From the NCBI RefSeq assembly GCF_002292295.1, contig NZ_DBBS01000021.1, positions 336,578 to 400,577 of the forward strand: DNA of 64,000 nucleotides, written 5' to 3'. This DNA is from Sphingomonas sp. UBA978 (GTDB lineage Bacteria; Pseudomonadota; Alphaproteobacteria; Sphingomonadales; Sphingomonadaceae). Of the stretch, positions 31,964-40,954 are shown one piece after another. Under the pieces are notes generated by a model. That model ran no database searches, had not been told where the DNA came from, and worked only from the letters and a program-made list of their open reading frames with translations. The position numbers were made by a program, and so were the translations under genes. Each line of letters opens with the position of its first letter. The stretch's first letter is position 1.

Positions 31964-34498
31964 TCAATAGTGGAAGCGCATCTCCACGCCGATGGTGCGC
32001 GGCTGAATCACGCCGAAACCGTAGGAGCGGATCAGGACGCCGTCATTGGCACGCGCCAACGTATAGTCGTTCGATACGCTGGCGACGGCATATTTGTCGA
32101 AGACGTTGTTGGCGAACAGCGACGCTTCCCACGCCTTCGTCTTGTAGGTGATCGAGGTGCGGCTGGTCGAATAGCCCGGGATCGCCTCGCCATAGCCGCG
32201 CAAACCGGTGGTCGAATAGGTGTTGCTGCGAGCCGCAGTGCTCCATGCCAGATCAAGGTCGGCATCGTTCGCCATCGGCACCGTATAGGTGGCGGTGATC
32301 GACCCTGCATGTTTCGAGGACCCGGGCAGCCGATCGCCGTCGAACGCGTCGCCGGCACCCGGAATGTTGAAGGCCTTGCTGATGCCGCCGATCAGGCCGG
32401 GTGCATCCTGGGTCAGTTTCGCATCGAGATAGGTGTAGTTGCCCGACAGGTTGAAACGGCCGAGGTTGAGCGACAGGCTCCCCTCCACGCCCCGGCTGCG
32501 GGCGCCACCGGCATTGGCGGTGATACCCACCGCACCGTTCGCCGTCTGGCTGCCCAGTTGCAGGTTCGTCCAGTCGATGTTGTAGACGTCTACGGTGCCC
32601 TGCAGCATGCGATGGAACAGGCTGAAGCGGACGCCGAGCTCGTAGTTCGTCGTCTTGTCGGGACCGTAGGACAGTTCGCTCGGCAGTGCGCAGACATTCT
32701 GGCCGGCGGGCAGGGGGATGATGCAGGGTGCGACGCGGTTGACGCCGCCGATGCGGTAACCGGTCGAATAGGTGCCGTAGAGCATCAGATCCGGGGAGAA
32801 TGTGTAGCTGGCGTTCGCCTTGTAGACGAGGCCGTCGTCCTTGGTCGATCCGGTGCGAATCCGCGAGGGATCGAACTGGATCAGCGGATAGGGCGTGCGC
32901 CGCCGCCCGCCCGACAGCAGCGGCGTATCGGTCGCGCCCGAGATGTAGGATTTGTACTTGTAGTAGCGGATGCCGCCGGTGACCTGCAGCTTCGACGTGA
33001 TCTGCCACGTCGCCTCGGCAAAGGCCGCATATTCCTTGGTATAGGTGTCGGTGAAGGAAATATATTCGAGCCCGTCCGGGCGGACGAGACCCTGATACAG
33101 CGTGCCATAGAGACTGCCGCGGCCGGTGGAGTTGGCCCGACCGAATTCGGGGAAGCCCGGAATGCGCTCCGCGCTGAAGGTGTAGCTTTTATAGTGGTTG
33201 TAGAAGCCGCCGAGATTCCAGTTGATCGCCCCGCCATGGGCGGAGGTCAGGCGCACTTCCTGGTTGAACTGCTTGGGTTTGCTGTCCGACGTCGTCGTGC
33301 CGGCAAAGGCAGGAAAGAGCTCGTAATCGTAATCGAGGTCGAGCAGCAGGTCGGCGATGTCGCCCTGGCTGTGAAGCTTTTGCCGGGAATAGGCCGTGGC
33401 CGATACCAGTTGTGCGATGTCGCCCAGATCCATCTCGATCTCGGCGGCGAAGAGGTCGAGCGTGCGGTGGGCCGGCTGTTCGACGCGCGCGCCATTTTCA
33501 TATTTGCCGGTGCCGAGTACCCCGCGGCAGCCGGTGTAGACGCACCGTCCGTCCGGGAAGGGGACGCCCTTCGGATTGAGCGTATAGGTCGCCCCATATC
33601 CTCCGTTGGTCTGGGTGCCATGCGTCCTGGTATCCTGGCGGATATAGCTGAACGTCGGTCGCAGCCACCCGAAGTCGAAGCCCAGCTGCGCACGGACGGC
33701 GTAGGTCTGTTCGTCGTTCAGATCCTTGCCGCGGCGCAGGTTCGCCGCCACCGCGGCCGGATTGTTGAAATCGGGCTGCGGCAACGACACCCCGAGCTGC
33801 TGGACGAGAAACGGCGAATCGATGAAGCCGGGGTCGATGTAATTGCCGGCGGTGACGCGGAGAGCGACCTTGTCCCGGACGATCGGCAGGTTGATCGTCG
33901 CGTCGAACACGTTGCCGACGCCGTCCGAATGGGCGACGTCATAAACGCGGGTATGCGCCTCCAGCTCGAACTTGCCGAAGTTCGGGCGGTTGGGAATGTA
34001 GCGGATCGCGCCGGCCAGCGTGCCCAGTCCGTAGAGCGTACCCTGCGGCCCCAGCAGCGTTTCCACCCGGTTGATGTCGAGGAACTTGAAGTCGACATAG
34101 AGCGGAATGTCGCCGAGATAGACCCCCACCGCGGTGCTTCGGTTGGACCCGCCCGGCCCCCCCGACGTGATGCCGCGCATGACGATGCTGTTGGCGGTTC
34201 GCGGCCCGGTTTCTGGGACGGTCAGGCCGGGGGTGTACAGGCCGATATCGCCGATGTCGTCGAGCCGGTTCGCCTGCAGCGTCGCGCTGTCGATCGCGCT
34301 GATGTTGATCGGAACGTCCTGCAACGACACCGCGCGTCGCGATCCGGTGACGATGATCTCATTTCCCCCCTGCGCATCATCGGCCGGCGTTTCGGTCGCG
34401 GGTGGCTGTTGGGTCTGCGCCTGTACCGGTGTCGTCACGACCCCGGCCAGAAAGGTCGCCGACAGCAGCCGCAGTTTCGTTGACGTGCGCTTTATCAT
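31964..34498 (-). CDS. TonB-dependent outer-membrane receptor
   Basis: The 844-residue receptor has a signal peptide ending PVQAQ, then EIIVTGSRRAVSLQDVPINI. The plug carries VETLLGPQGTLYGLGTLAGA and the barrel ends in TIGVEMRFHY with the required terminal aromatic residue. It resembles receptors annotated for iron complexes or aromatic/terpenoid compounds in sphingomonads; the ligand is unknown. GGGGGC lies upstream of the ATG. It is divergent from the hydroxylase gene at 34871 across a 372-base promoter region. Confidence 0.92.
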   Translation of the reverse strand: MIKRTSTKLRLLSATFLAGVVTTPVQAQTQQPPATETPADDAQGGNEIIVTGSRRAVSLQDVPINISAIDSATLQANRLDDIGDIGLYTPGLTVPETGPRTANSIVMRGITSGGPGGSNRSTAVGVYLGDIPLYVDFKFLDINRVETLLGPQGTLYGLGTLAGAIRYIPNRPNFGKFELEAHTRVYDVAHSDGVGNVFDATINLPIVRDKVALRVTAGNYIDPGFIDSPFLVQQLGVSLPQPDFNNPAAVAANLRRGKDLNDEQTYAVRAQLGFDFGWLRPTFSYIRQDTRTHGTQTNGGYGATYTLNPKGVPFPDGRCVYTGCRGVLGTGKYENGARVEQPAHRTLDLFAAEIEMDLGDIAQLVSATAYSRQKLHSQGDIADLLLDLDYDYELFPAFAGTTTSDSKPKQFNQEVRLTSAHGGAINWNLGGFYNHYKSYTFSAERIPGFPEFGRANSTGRGSLYGTLYQGLVRPDGLEYISFTDTYTKEYAAFAEATWQITSKLQVTGGIRYYKYKSYISGATDTPLLSGGRRRTPYPLIQFDPSRIRTGSTKDDGLVYKANASYTFSPDLMLYGTYSTGYRIGGVNRVAPCIIPLPAGQNVCALPSELSYGPDKTTNYELGVRFSLFHRMLQGTVDVYNIDWTNLQLGSQTANGAVGITANAGGARSRGVEGSLSLNLGRFNLSGNYTYLDAKLTQDAPGLIGGISKAFNIPGAGDAFDGDRLPGSSKHAGSITATYTVPMANDADLDLAWSTAARSNTYSTTGLRGYGEAIPGYSTSRTSITYKTKAWEASLFANNVFDKYAVASVSNDYTLARANDGVLIRSYGFGVIQPRTIGVEMRFHY

Positions 34499-34870
34499 TG
34501 TCTTGCCCCCATTTTATTGCGCTTTCCGCTCGATCCGGCATCTCCCCGATGCCCTGAAGCCGGCCTTTGGCCCGTGCTCGATCAGCGTAGGCCATCAGGC
34601 TATTTGGCGAGGGGGCCACGCAATATGGGTCGTTTGACGTAGCATCCGGAAATGCCGTCCGGCGTGGTCGGCGCGTGTTCAGGGCCGCGGTTCACGGATT
34701 GCATGGGGGATGCGCGCCGGCGTAGCGGAGAAGTGACGGAGAAAATGCGTCGAACCGGTCGCGGCGGGCCGGTAATCGGGCCTCTACGTTAAACGACGTA
34801 AAGCCCGGATCGCAATCTTCGGATAGCAAAATGACGAAACTGGATTCAATCCTCTTGCGTCGAGATTGAT
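34499..34870. promoter_or_regulatory. Divergent promoter region with an imperfect inverted repeat
   Basis: No gene is seen in these 372 bases. An imperfect inverted repeat covers 34778-34806: GGGC, then TACGT, six bases, ACGTA, then GCCC. It lies about 65 bases before the hydroxylase start and could be an operator or leader hairpin. I cannot place -35 and -10 boxes with confidence for either direction. Confidence 0.4.
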
Positions 34871-35872
34871 ATGAGCGGAACCGTTGCGGTCGAAAAGCCG
34901 TCCTATATGGTCAGTGCCCCGGTTACGGTGGGACTGGACAATCTTGTCAGGGTACAGGGTGGTCCGGCCAAGCAGCTATTCTTTACGCATTTCCAGCCTG
35001 CGTTCCTGATCCTGGTCGTCGCCTTTTATTATTATGCGCCGGCCGCCTGGATCAAACCATCGGTCACCCTGTGGATCGGCTATGGCGTCAAACTCTTGAT
35101 GCTCGGCATGGAATGGGTCAGTCCGCGCTACAAGAGCTGGCAGCATACCTGGAAGGAACTGGCGTGCGACGTATTCTACGTCGCCATGGGCATGATGTTC
35201 GTCAGGGTCGTCTTCGGCCCGATCAACAGCGATGTCATCATCGCCTGGTTCCAGGACACGTTCGACATCAGCAAGTTCGCCTGGTTCATAGGGCTGCCGC
35301 TGCTGCTTCAGGCGTTCGCGATCTCGTTCATCGGCGACTATTTCCAATACTGGATGCACCGCGCGATGCACAATTGGTACCCCTTGTGGGTCGCGCATGC
35401 CCCGCATCACTACGTCACGCAGTTGAACGTGCAGAAGGGGAGCGTCGGCAATCCGGTCGAGATTTTCCTGATCGGCCTCGGCATCGGCGGGCTGTTCGAC
35501 TTCCTGCCCCGCGCGGCGTTGCTGGCCGGCGCCTTCGGCCTCGCCGTCAGCGGCTACCAGCATTGCAATATCCGGTTCAATACGCCGAAATGGTGGTTCA
35601 GGATATTCAACACGACCGAGCACCACAGCCTGCATCACGCGCAGGATTACGACAGCACGCGCAGCAACTATTCCGGCACCTGGATCTTCATCGATCGCAT
35701 CCACGGCACCTGCAGGGACGGCGAGGCGGAACTGCTGGGTCAGGAAGGCGGGCGTCGCATGTCGATCTGGGAAACGATGCACTATACCTTCTCCGAGCCC
35801 TACAAGCACCTCAAGCAGAAATGGGCTGCCCGCAGCGAGCGGGACGATCTGTTCGTCGCCCCGGCGGAATGA
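34871..35872 (+). CDS. Fatty-acid hydroxylase / sterol desaturase family membrane protein
   Basis: The 333-residue integral membrane protein has the three histidine boxes of the non-haem di-iron hydroxylases: HRAMH (163-167), HAPHH (176-180) and HHSLHH (251-256), set between hydrophobic segments. Family members hydroxylate or desaturate fatty acids, sterols, carotenoids or sphingoid bases. In a sphingomonad, modification of a sphingolipid or carotenoid is plausible but unproven. A small membrane protein gene follows 130 bases downstream, and a TonB receptor gene is divergent upstream. Confidence 0.9.
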   Translation: MSGTVAVEKPSYMVSAPVTVGLDNLVRVQGGPAKQLFFTHFQPAFLILVVAFYYYAPAAWIKPSVTLWIGYGVKLLMLGMEWVSPRYKSWQHTWKELACDVFYVAMGMMFVRVVFGPINSDVIIAWFQDTFDISKFAWFIGLPLLLQAFAISFIGDYFQYWMHRAMHNWYPLWVAHAPHHYVTQLNVQKGSVGNPVEIFLIGLGIGGLFDFLPRAALLAGAFGLAVSGYQHCNIRFNTPKWWFRIFNTTEHHSLHHAQDYDSTRSNYSGTWIFIDRIHGTCRDGEAELLGQEGGRRMSIWETMHYTFSEPYKHLKQKWAARSERDDLFVAPAE

Positions 35873-36002
35873 ATGCCCGGGTCGCGGCCCATGCGGCGGG
35901 GCGCGTCGTCTGGCCCGGTCCATGCCTCGTCCGACCAATGCTGCCCGGCGATCCGGATCGTGATCGATCCCCGCGCCCCGGCCGCCTGCAAGGAATGACC
36001 CT

Positions 36003-36650
36003 GTGAAGATACGGTACATCGACTGGATCTGGCGGATGAGGGGCAGCGTGCCGCTGCATCCGTTTCAGTCGCCCGCCCAGACGTTCCAAGATCTCATGCC
36101 GCTGTTCGAGGAGAAGAACACGCACTACCGGATCGACGGCGACGCAATGTGCTTCACCAAGACGAAGCAATTGCCGCAGGACAAGATGTCGGTCTTCGAT
36201 AGCGGGACGCTACGGGTTGCCGACGGGGCGCTGCATTACGACCTGATAAGCCGTGCCATGCTGGCCTGCTTCCTCGCGCCCCTCCTCTTCTATGCGATGG
36301 GCAGCGCCGGCGTCGCCTTCGACAAATGGCGCAACCCGCCGGAGGTGGTCAAGGCAAAGGCGGAGGCGGCTAAGAAGAGATCGAAGATCAAGGCCGAAAA
36401 CGTTCCGATGAATCCCGTCGATACGTTCCTCGGCGCGCCGAAGCCCGAGAAGAAGAAGGACGGGGAAGAGGTCGGCAAACGAAACCGCAAGCCGTCGATG
36501 ACCGTCGCTTATTCGATCATGGGCGTCTTCTTCATCCTGTGGATGGCGGGGCGGATACTCGAGCACAGGCTCATCCACGCCCGGTTTCGCAAGATGCTGG
36601 CGGGGGACGGCGCGCATGCCGCGGCGATGGGCCCCGTCTACCCGGCATGA
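36003..36650 (+). CDS. Hypothetical membrane protein, two segments
   Basis: The 215-residue protein starts at GTG with AAGGA seven bases before it. It has hydrophobic stretches near 80-100 (LISRAMLACFLAPLLFYAMG) and 165-185 (TVAYSIMGVFFILWMAGRIL), separated by a very lysine-rich cytoplasmic-looking loop (KAKAEAAKKRSKIKAEN and PKPEKKKDGEE). I do not recognise the family. It follows the hydroxylase on the same strand and may be its partner; nothing in the sequence shows a catalytic site. Confidence 0.7.
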   Translation: MKIRYIDWIWRMRGSVPLHPFQSPAQTFQDLMPLFEEKNTHYRIDGDAMCFTKTKQLPQDKMSVFDSGTLRVADGALHYDLISRAMLACFLAPLLFYAMGSAGVAFDKWRNPPEVVKAKAEAAKKRSKIKAENVPMNPVDTFLGAPKPEKKKDGEEVGKRNRKPSMTVAYSIMGVFFILWMAGRILEHRLIHARFRKMLAGDGAHAAAMGPVYPA

Positions 36651-36710
36651 TGCTGCCATGGCCGCGGCGGGCGGACCGGCCGCGCGGGGGTGGCGCCAGG
36701 CGGACCGTGC

Positions 36711-37427
36711 TCACAGCTGACGCACCAGCCGGACCCCGGCGCGGGGCCGCCACGCGCTTCCCTCGTCCTTCGCTGCGCCGAGGCCGGCCTGCAACTGGAT
36801 GCGCTGGCCGAGCCCCTGCTGGATCTGCGGCATCACCAGCGTCGCTCGCTCGCGTCCGATCCTGAGGTTGACCTCGACCCCGGCGGTGGTGGCGGGGGCG
36901 AGGTCGTAAAAGCTGGTGTGGTTGAACAGCAAGGCGCGGGTCTCGGCGCCCGCTGCACCGACGTCGCCGACGCCGATCATCGTCAGGGTGCTGGCGTCGC
37001 GGCCGAAGCGGTTGCCAACGACGTACAGCAGCGAACTCTGGAAACGGCGATGCTCGCGGTTCCACAGGCCGAGATATTGCACGCCATGGATACCGCGGCC
37101 GTGGTTGAGCAGGCCGAACGTGCCCTGCAGCCCGAGCTTGTAGTCGGTGACCCGGCGGCCTTCGAACGGCAGCTCCAGTTCGACCGCCATATTGTCGGCA
37201 AAGGCATATTCGATCTCGGGTGCCCATTCGACCGTCCGATGCGGACCGGACAGATTGCGCTGTGCGAGCGTGTTGACCTCGAGCTCGCCGCGCCGCGCAC
37301 CGAGCGGGCGGACGAGGTCGAAAACCATCGGCTCGGCGATGGCGGGCGCCTCCTGTGCGGCGGCAGCGCCTGCGAGGGCGGCGGGGAGGGCGGCGAGCAG
37401 CAGCGGCCCGAAACGCAGCCGCGTCAT
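36711..37427 (-). CDS. Predicted outer-membrane beta-barrel protein
   Basis: The 238-residue protein has a signal peptide (cleavage near AAAQE) and alternating beta strands such as GELEVNTLAQRNLS, EIEYAFADNMAVELELPFEG and TLVMPQIQQGLGQRIQLQAG, ending VRLVRQL. It looks like a small outer-membrane barrel or transporter-type protein; the family is not recognised. Its ATG overlaps the glycosyltransferase stop (ATGA at 37424-37427), so the two form an operon divergent from the two-component system. Confidence 0.65.
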   Translation of the reverse strand: MTRLRFGPLLLAALPAALAGAAAAQEAPAIAEPMVFDLVRPLGARRGELEVNTLAQRNLSGPHRTVEWAPEIEYAFADNMAVELELPFEGRRVTDYKLGLQGTFGLLNHGRGIHGVQYLGLWNREHRRFQSSLLYVVGNRFGRDASTLTMIGVGDVGAAGAETRALLFNHTSFYDLAPATTAGVEVNLRIGRERATLVMPQIQQGLGQRIQLQAGLGAAKDEGSAWRPRAGVRLVRQL

Positions 37428-38629
37428 CGCGCCGCGCCGCCCGCGAGCAGCTCCATATAGACGTCCCAGACCATGGCAGAGGCGCCGTCCCAGCTATAGG
37501 CGGCGCTTGCCTCGCGCGCGCGCCGGCCGATCGCGCGACGCCGATCGGGAAAGGTAACGAGGCGGGCGAGCGCCTCGGTGGCGGCATCGAGGTCGCCTGC
37601 GGAATAGAGGATGCCGCCGCCGCCCCGCAGCAACGCCGCGGCACTCGGGACGTCGGCGCCGACCGTCGGCAGCCCGCTCGCCATCGCCTCGAGCGTGACG
37701 TTGCCGAAGGCTTCGGTGATGCTGGGGTTGTAGAAGATGTCCGCGCTGGCGACGGCGCGACCGAGCGCGGTGCCGTCGAGGTGGCCGGTCAGCCGCGCAT
37801 CCGGCAGTCGCTGCCGCAGCCATTCGCGTTCCGGCCCTTCGCCAACGACGAGCGGTTTGACGGCGATACCGGCGGCGGCCAGCCTGTCGATGACCGCGAC
37901 ATAGTCCGCCAGCCCCTTTTCCTTCACCAGCCGGCCGAAGAACAGGATCGCGCAGGCGTCTTCGGCGATATCGTTGACCCGTCGCCACGATGCTTCGCGG
38001 CGGGCGGGATCGAACTGCTGCCGGTCGACGCCGCGGCTCCAAAGGCGCACCGCCTCGCCGAAGCCGGCCGCGGCGAATTCGTCATGGATCGGCTGCGTCG
38101 GGACGAGCACGCGGTCGCTGCGGCGGTAGAAGCGCCGCAGGTGGCGTTCGATCGTCGGGCGGACGAGGCCGGCGCCGTAGAACTGGGCATAGGTTTCGAA
38201 CCGGGTGTGCAGGCTCGCCACCAGCGGCCGGCGCAGCGACCGCGCGAGGCGCTGCGCGGCGAGGCCGGTCCAGTCGGGCGCCGAGACATGGAACAGGTCC
38301 GGCGCGAACGCCTCGACATCGGCGCGCAGCCGGGCGGGCAGGCCGAGGCCGAGCCGGTAGTCGCCGCGCCCCGGCAGACGGATCGACGGCACCGACACCA
38401 GCGTGCCGGTCGGTGCGAAGGCGGGATCGGGGGCGGTCGGCGAATAGACGCGGACGTGGGCGCCGCGCCGTTCGAGGTCGTCGACGAGGCGGTTGAGCGC
38501 GCGGTTCGCGCCGTCGCGGACATAATTGTAATTGCCGGAAAACAGCGCGATGCGCAGGGCGCGCTGCGGCGGCGCGGCCGGTATCGGGGCGAGCGGAACC
38601 GGACGCGCGCGGGTGGCGGCGATCGCCAT
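37424..38629 (-). CDS. Glycosyltransferase, GT4 family
   Basis: The 401-residue GT-B enzyme begins its first domain at LRIALFSGNYNYVRDGANRA. It has the GT4 C-terminal signature: FFGRLVKEKGL, VVGEGPEREWL and the donor-binding PSITEAFGNVTLEAMASGLP. It resembles the alpha-mannosyl/SqdX-like branch. ATG at 38629 is preferred because GGAG lies eight bases upstream; an in-frame ATG five codons earlier has none. It is divergent from the response regulator, with a CTTACG direct repeat in the gap, so two-component control is possible. Acceptor unknown. Confidence 0.88.
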   Translation of the reverse strand: MAIAATRARPVPLAPIPAAPPQRALRIALFSGNYNYVRDGANRALNRLVDDLERRGAHVRVYSPTAPDPAFAPTGTLVSVPSIRLPGRGDYRLGLGLPARLRADVEAFAPDLFHVSAPDWTGLAAQRLARSLRRPLVASLHTRFETYAQFYGAGLVRPTIERHLRRFYRRSDRVLVPTQPIHDEFAAAGFGEAVRLWSRGVDRQQFDPARREASWRRVNDIAEDACAILFFGRLVKEKGLADYVAVIDRLAAAGIAVKPLVVGEGPEREWLRQRLPDARLTGHLDGTALGRAVASADIFYNPSITEAFGNVTLEAMASGLPTVGADVPSAAALLRGGGGILYSAGDLDAATEALARLVTFPDRRRAIGRRAREASAAYSWDGASAMVWDVYMELLAGGAAR

Positions 38630-38716
38630 GACAGGTATCTCCATCTCGAGAGCGAGGGATGGCCCGCCGCCGCAGCGGGGGCGGCGCGGGTGCTGGAGAT
38701 CGGCTATATCCGCCGG

Positions 38717-38733
38717 CTTACGTGAACCTTACG
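38717..38733. promoter_or_regulatory. CTTACG-N5-CTTACG direct repeat, candidate response-regulator site
   Basis: CTTACG at 38717 and 38728 are direct repeats with 11-base periodicity, the spacing used by OmpR-family regulators. It is 64 bases before the response regulator start and 88 bases before the divergent glycosyltransferase start. QseB and PmrA sites (CTTAA-type repeats) have a similar form. Confidence 0.5.
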
Positions 38734-38797
38734 CCGGGGCGATGACGACACGGGCAGGGAAGACACGGGCGGGGCAGCTGGAGTAGCCGGGGCGACC

Positions 38798-39472
38798 ATG
38801 CGATTGTTGATGATCGAGGACAATGTCGAACTGGTGCGTATGCTGCGCCGCGTGTTCGAGGGGGCGGGGTTCGCGCTCGACCATGCCGGCACCGCGGATG
38901 ACGGCCTGCTGATGCTCGAGGTCGGCCATTATGCCGCGGTCATTCTCGACATCGGCCTGCCCGATGGCGACGGGCGCGCGGTGGCGCGGACGATGCGGAT
39001 GCGCGACGATCCGACGCCGGTCATCCTGCTGACCGCGCGCGGGAGCGTCGCCGATCGCATCGCCGGCCTCGATGCGGGCGGCGACGACTATCTGGTCAAG
39101 CCGTTCGCGCCCGAGGAACTGGTCGCGCGCGTCCAGGCGCTGCTCCGCCGCAGCGGGATGATCGCGCACCGCGCAGTCACCTGCGGCAATGTCGTCTTCG
39201 ATCCGGCGTCGCGCGACGTCCGCATCGCCGGCGTCGTGACCGTGCTGTCGGCGCGCGAACGCAGCGTCTTCGAAGCGCTGATCCACCGGCACGAGCGCGT
39301 CGTCGCCAAGAGCCAGCTCGAGGCGCAATTGTTCGGCATGGGCGACGAACTGGGGTCGAATGCGGTGGAGGTTTACGTCCACCGGCTGCGTCGCCGTCTG
39401 GCCCAGGCGGGGGCGCGCGTGCAGATCGTGACCGTACGGGGGGTCGGTTACATGCTCGTCGCCTCGGCATGA
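38798..39472 (+). CDS. OmpR-family response regulator
   Basis: The 224-residue protein has a receiver domain with acidic pocket Glu7/Asp8, phosphoacceptor Asp51 (VILDIGLPDGDG), the switch Thr in ILLTARG and Lys in YLVKPFAPEEL. A winged-helix domain follows, ending VTVRGVGYMLVASA. It resembles the QseB/PmrA/TctD group. Its stop overlaps the sensor kinase start (ATGA at 39469-39472). The direct repeat upstream suggests autoregulation and control of the divergent glycosyltransferase/outer-membrane operon. Confidence 0.93.
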   Translation: MRLLMIEDNVELVRMLRRVFEGAGFALDHAGTADDGLLMLEVGHYAAVILDIGLPDGDGRAVARTMRMRDDPTPVILLTARGSVADRIAGLDAGGDDYLVKPFAPEELVARVQALLRRSGMIAHRAVTCGNVVFDPASRDVRIAGVVTVLSARERSVFEALIHRHERVVAKSQLEAQLFGMGDELGSNAVEVYVHRLRRRLAQAGARVQIVTVRGVGYMLVASA

Positions 39473-40812
39473 GGATCGCCGCGCCCCGGTCGCTGCTGTC
39501 GCGCATCCTGTGGTGGCACGGGGTGGCGGTGGTCGTCACCGCGCTCGCCGTCTCGCTCGGCGTCTATCTGTTCCTCGATGCCACCGCGGATCATCTCGAA
39601 CGGCAGACGCTGCGGTCGCAGGCGCTGGCGGTGCAGGGCGCGCTTCGCATCGATGGCGAGGGGCGTCCGGCCATTGCGCCGCTGCGTGATACGGTGGCGC
39701 CCGGTGCGGCGGCGGGCATGGGGTATATGGTGGTCGACCGCGCCGGTCGCGCGCTGCTGACCTCCTCGCCCGCGCCGCCGATCGCCGTCGAGCGCATCCC
39801 GCGCCGGCGCGATGCGGCCTATTTCAGCCGGCGTTCGCGGCGCAGCGTCTATGCCGGGCTGAGCGTGCCGATCGTCATGCAGGGACGGTCGCTATGGGTG
39901 GTCGCGACACAGAATCTCGACCATCCCGCCAATATCGTCGACGATATCGTGCGGCAGTTCCTGCTGTACGGCGTGCTGATCGTCCTGCCGTTGCTGCTGA
40001 TCCTGCTCGGCATCGATGCGCTGATCGTGCGGCGCGCGCTGCGCCCCGTGCGCCGCGCCTCCGCGCTGGTCGGCACGATCGCGCCGACGCGGCTGGACGT
40101 GCGCCTGACCGATCCGGCGATCCCGATCGAGGTCCGTCCGCTTGCCGAGGCGATCAACGTCGCGCTCGACCGGCTGACCGACAGCCTGCGGATGCAGCGC
40201 GACTTCACCGCCGATGCCGCGCACGAACTGCGCACCCCGATCACCGTCGCGCGCATCCGCGCCGGCGAGGTCGCCGATCCGGCGCTGCGCGGCGCCCTCA
40301 TCGACGACCTCGACGCGCTGGCGCGGACCGTCGGCCATCTGCTCGACATCGCCGAGCTGGATTCGTTCGACACGCTGCCGTTGGACGAGGTCGATCTGTC
40401 GGCACTGGCGCGCGCGGGCGTCGCGGCGATCGCGCCGCTGGTCTTCCGCACCGGCAAGTCGATCGCGCTGCACGACGACGGCCAGCGGTCCGTCGTGCGG
40501 GGGCAGCCGCAGTTCGTCGCCCGCGCGCTGGGGGCGCTGCTCGAAAATGCGGTGAAGCACACGCCGGCGGGGACGCGGATTGATGTCGGCGTCGGTGCGG
40601 CCAGCGTCTCGGTCGCCGACGACGGCCCCGGCATTCCGCCGGCGGAGCAGGATCAGGTCTTTCGCCGCTTCTGGCGCAGGGACCGCACCGCGACGGCCAA
40701 CGCCGGGCTCGGCCTCGCGATCGTGCAGCGCGTCGCGGCGGTGCATGGCGGACGGGTGACGCTGGAATCGCAGCCGGGGCGGACGCGCTTTACGCTGCAC
40801 TTTCCGGCATGA
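39469..40812 (+). CDS. Sensor histidine kinase (QseC/TctE-like)
   Basis: The 447-residue kinase has a first membrane helix near 15-37. A periplasmic domain of about 125 residues of the two-component-sensor N-terminal type follows, and a second helix lies near 163-184. Then come a HAMP linker, the H box DFTADAAHELRTPI with His252, an N box LLENAVKH, and G boxes VADDGPGIPP and NAGLGLAIV. It phosphorylates the co-encoded response regulator. QseC/PmrB relatives sense envelope stress, cations or iron; the signal here is unknown. Confidence 0.93.
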   Translation: MRIAAPRSLLSRILWWHGVAVVVTALAVSLGVYLFLDATADHLERQTLRSQALAVQGALRIDGEGRPAIAPLRDTVAPGAAAGMGYMVVDRAGRALLTSSPAPPIAVERIPRRRDAAYFSRRSRRSVYAGLSVPIVMQGRSLWVVATQNLDHPANIVDDIVRQFLLYGVLIVLPLLLILLGIDALIVRRALRPVRRASALVGTIAPTRLDVRLTDPAIPIEVRPLAEAINVALDRLTDSLRMQRDFTADAAHELRTPITVARIRAGEVADPALRGALIDDLDALARTVGHLLDIAELDSFDTLPLDEVDLSALARAGVAAIAPLVFRTGKSIALHDDGQRSVVRGQPQFVARALGALLENAVKHTPAGTRIDVGVGAASVSVADDGPGIPPAEQDQVFRRFWRRDRTATANAGLGLAIVQRVAAVHGGRVTLESQPGRTRFTLHFPA

Positions 40813-40954
40813 CCGGGCCGCCGTGCGCCGGCGGCGGGGGGCGTTCGGCAAGGATGCCGCCGATCGACGGGTCGGAATGCGCCCTCATCAGAGTCGCGAT
40901 CGCGGCGGACGGCGCGGTCGGGTGCAGGCGGACGCCCGACCGCGCCATCGTCGG

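Noticed and set aside
40817..40835. GCCGCC/GGCGGC hairpin after the sensor kinase as a terminator
   Set aside because: Only six pairs in very GC-rich DNA and no T tract; such stems are common by chance here.
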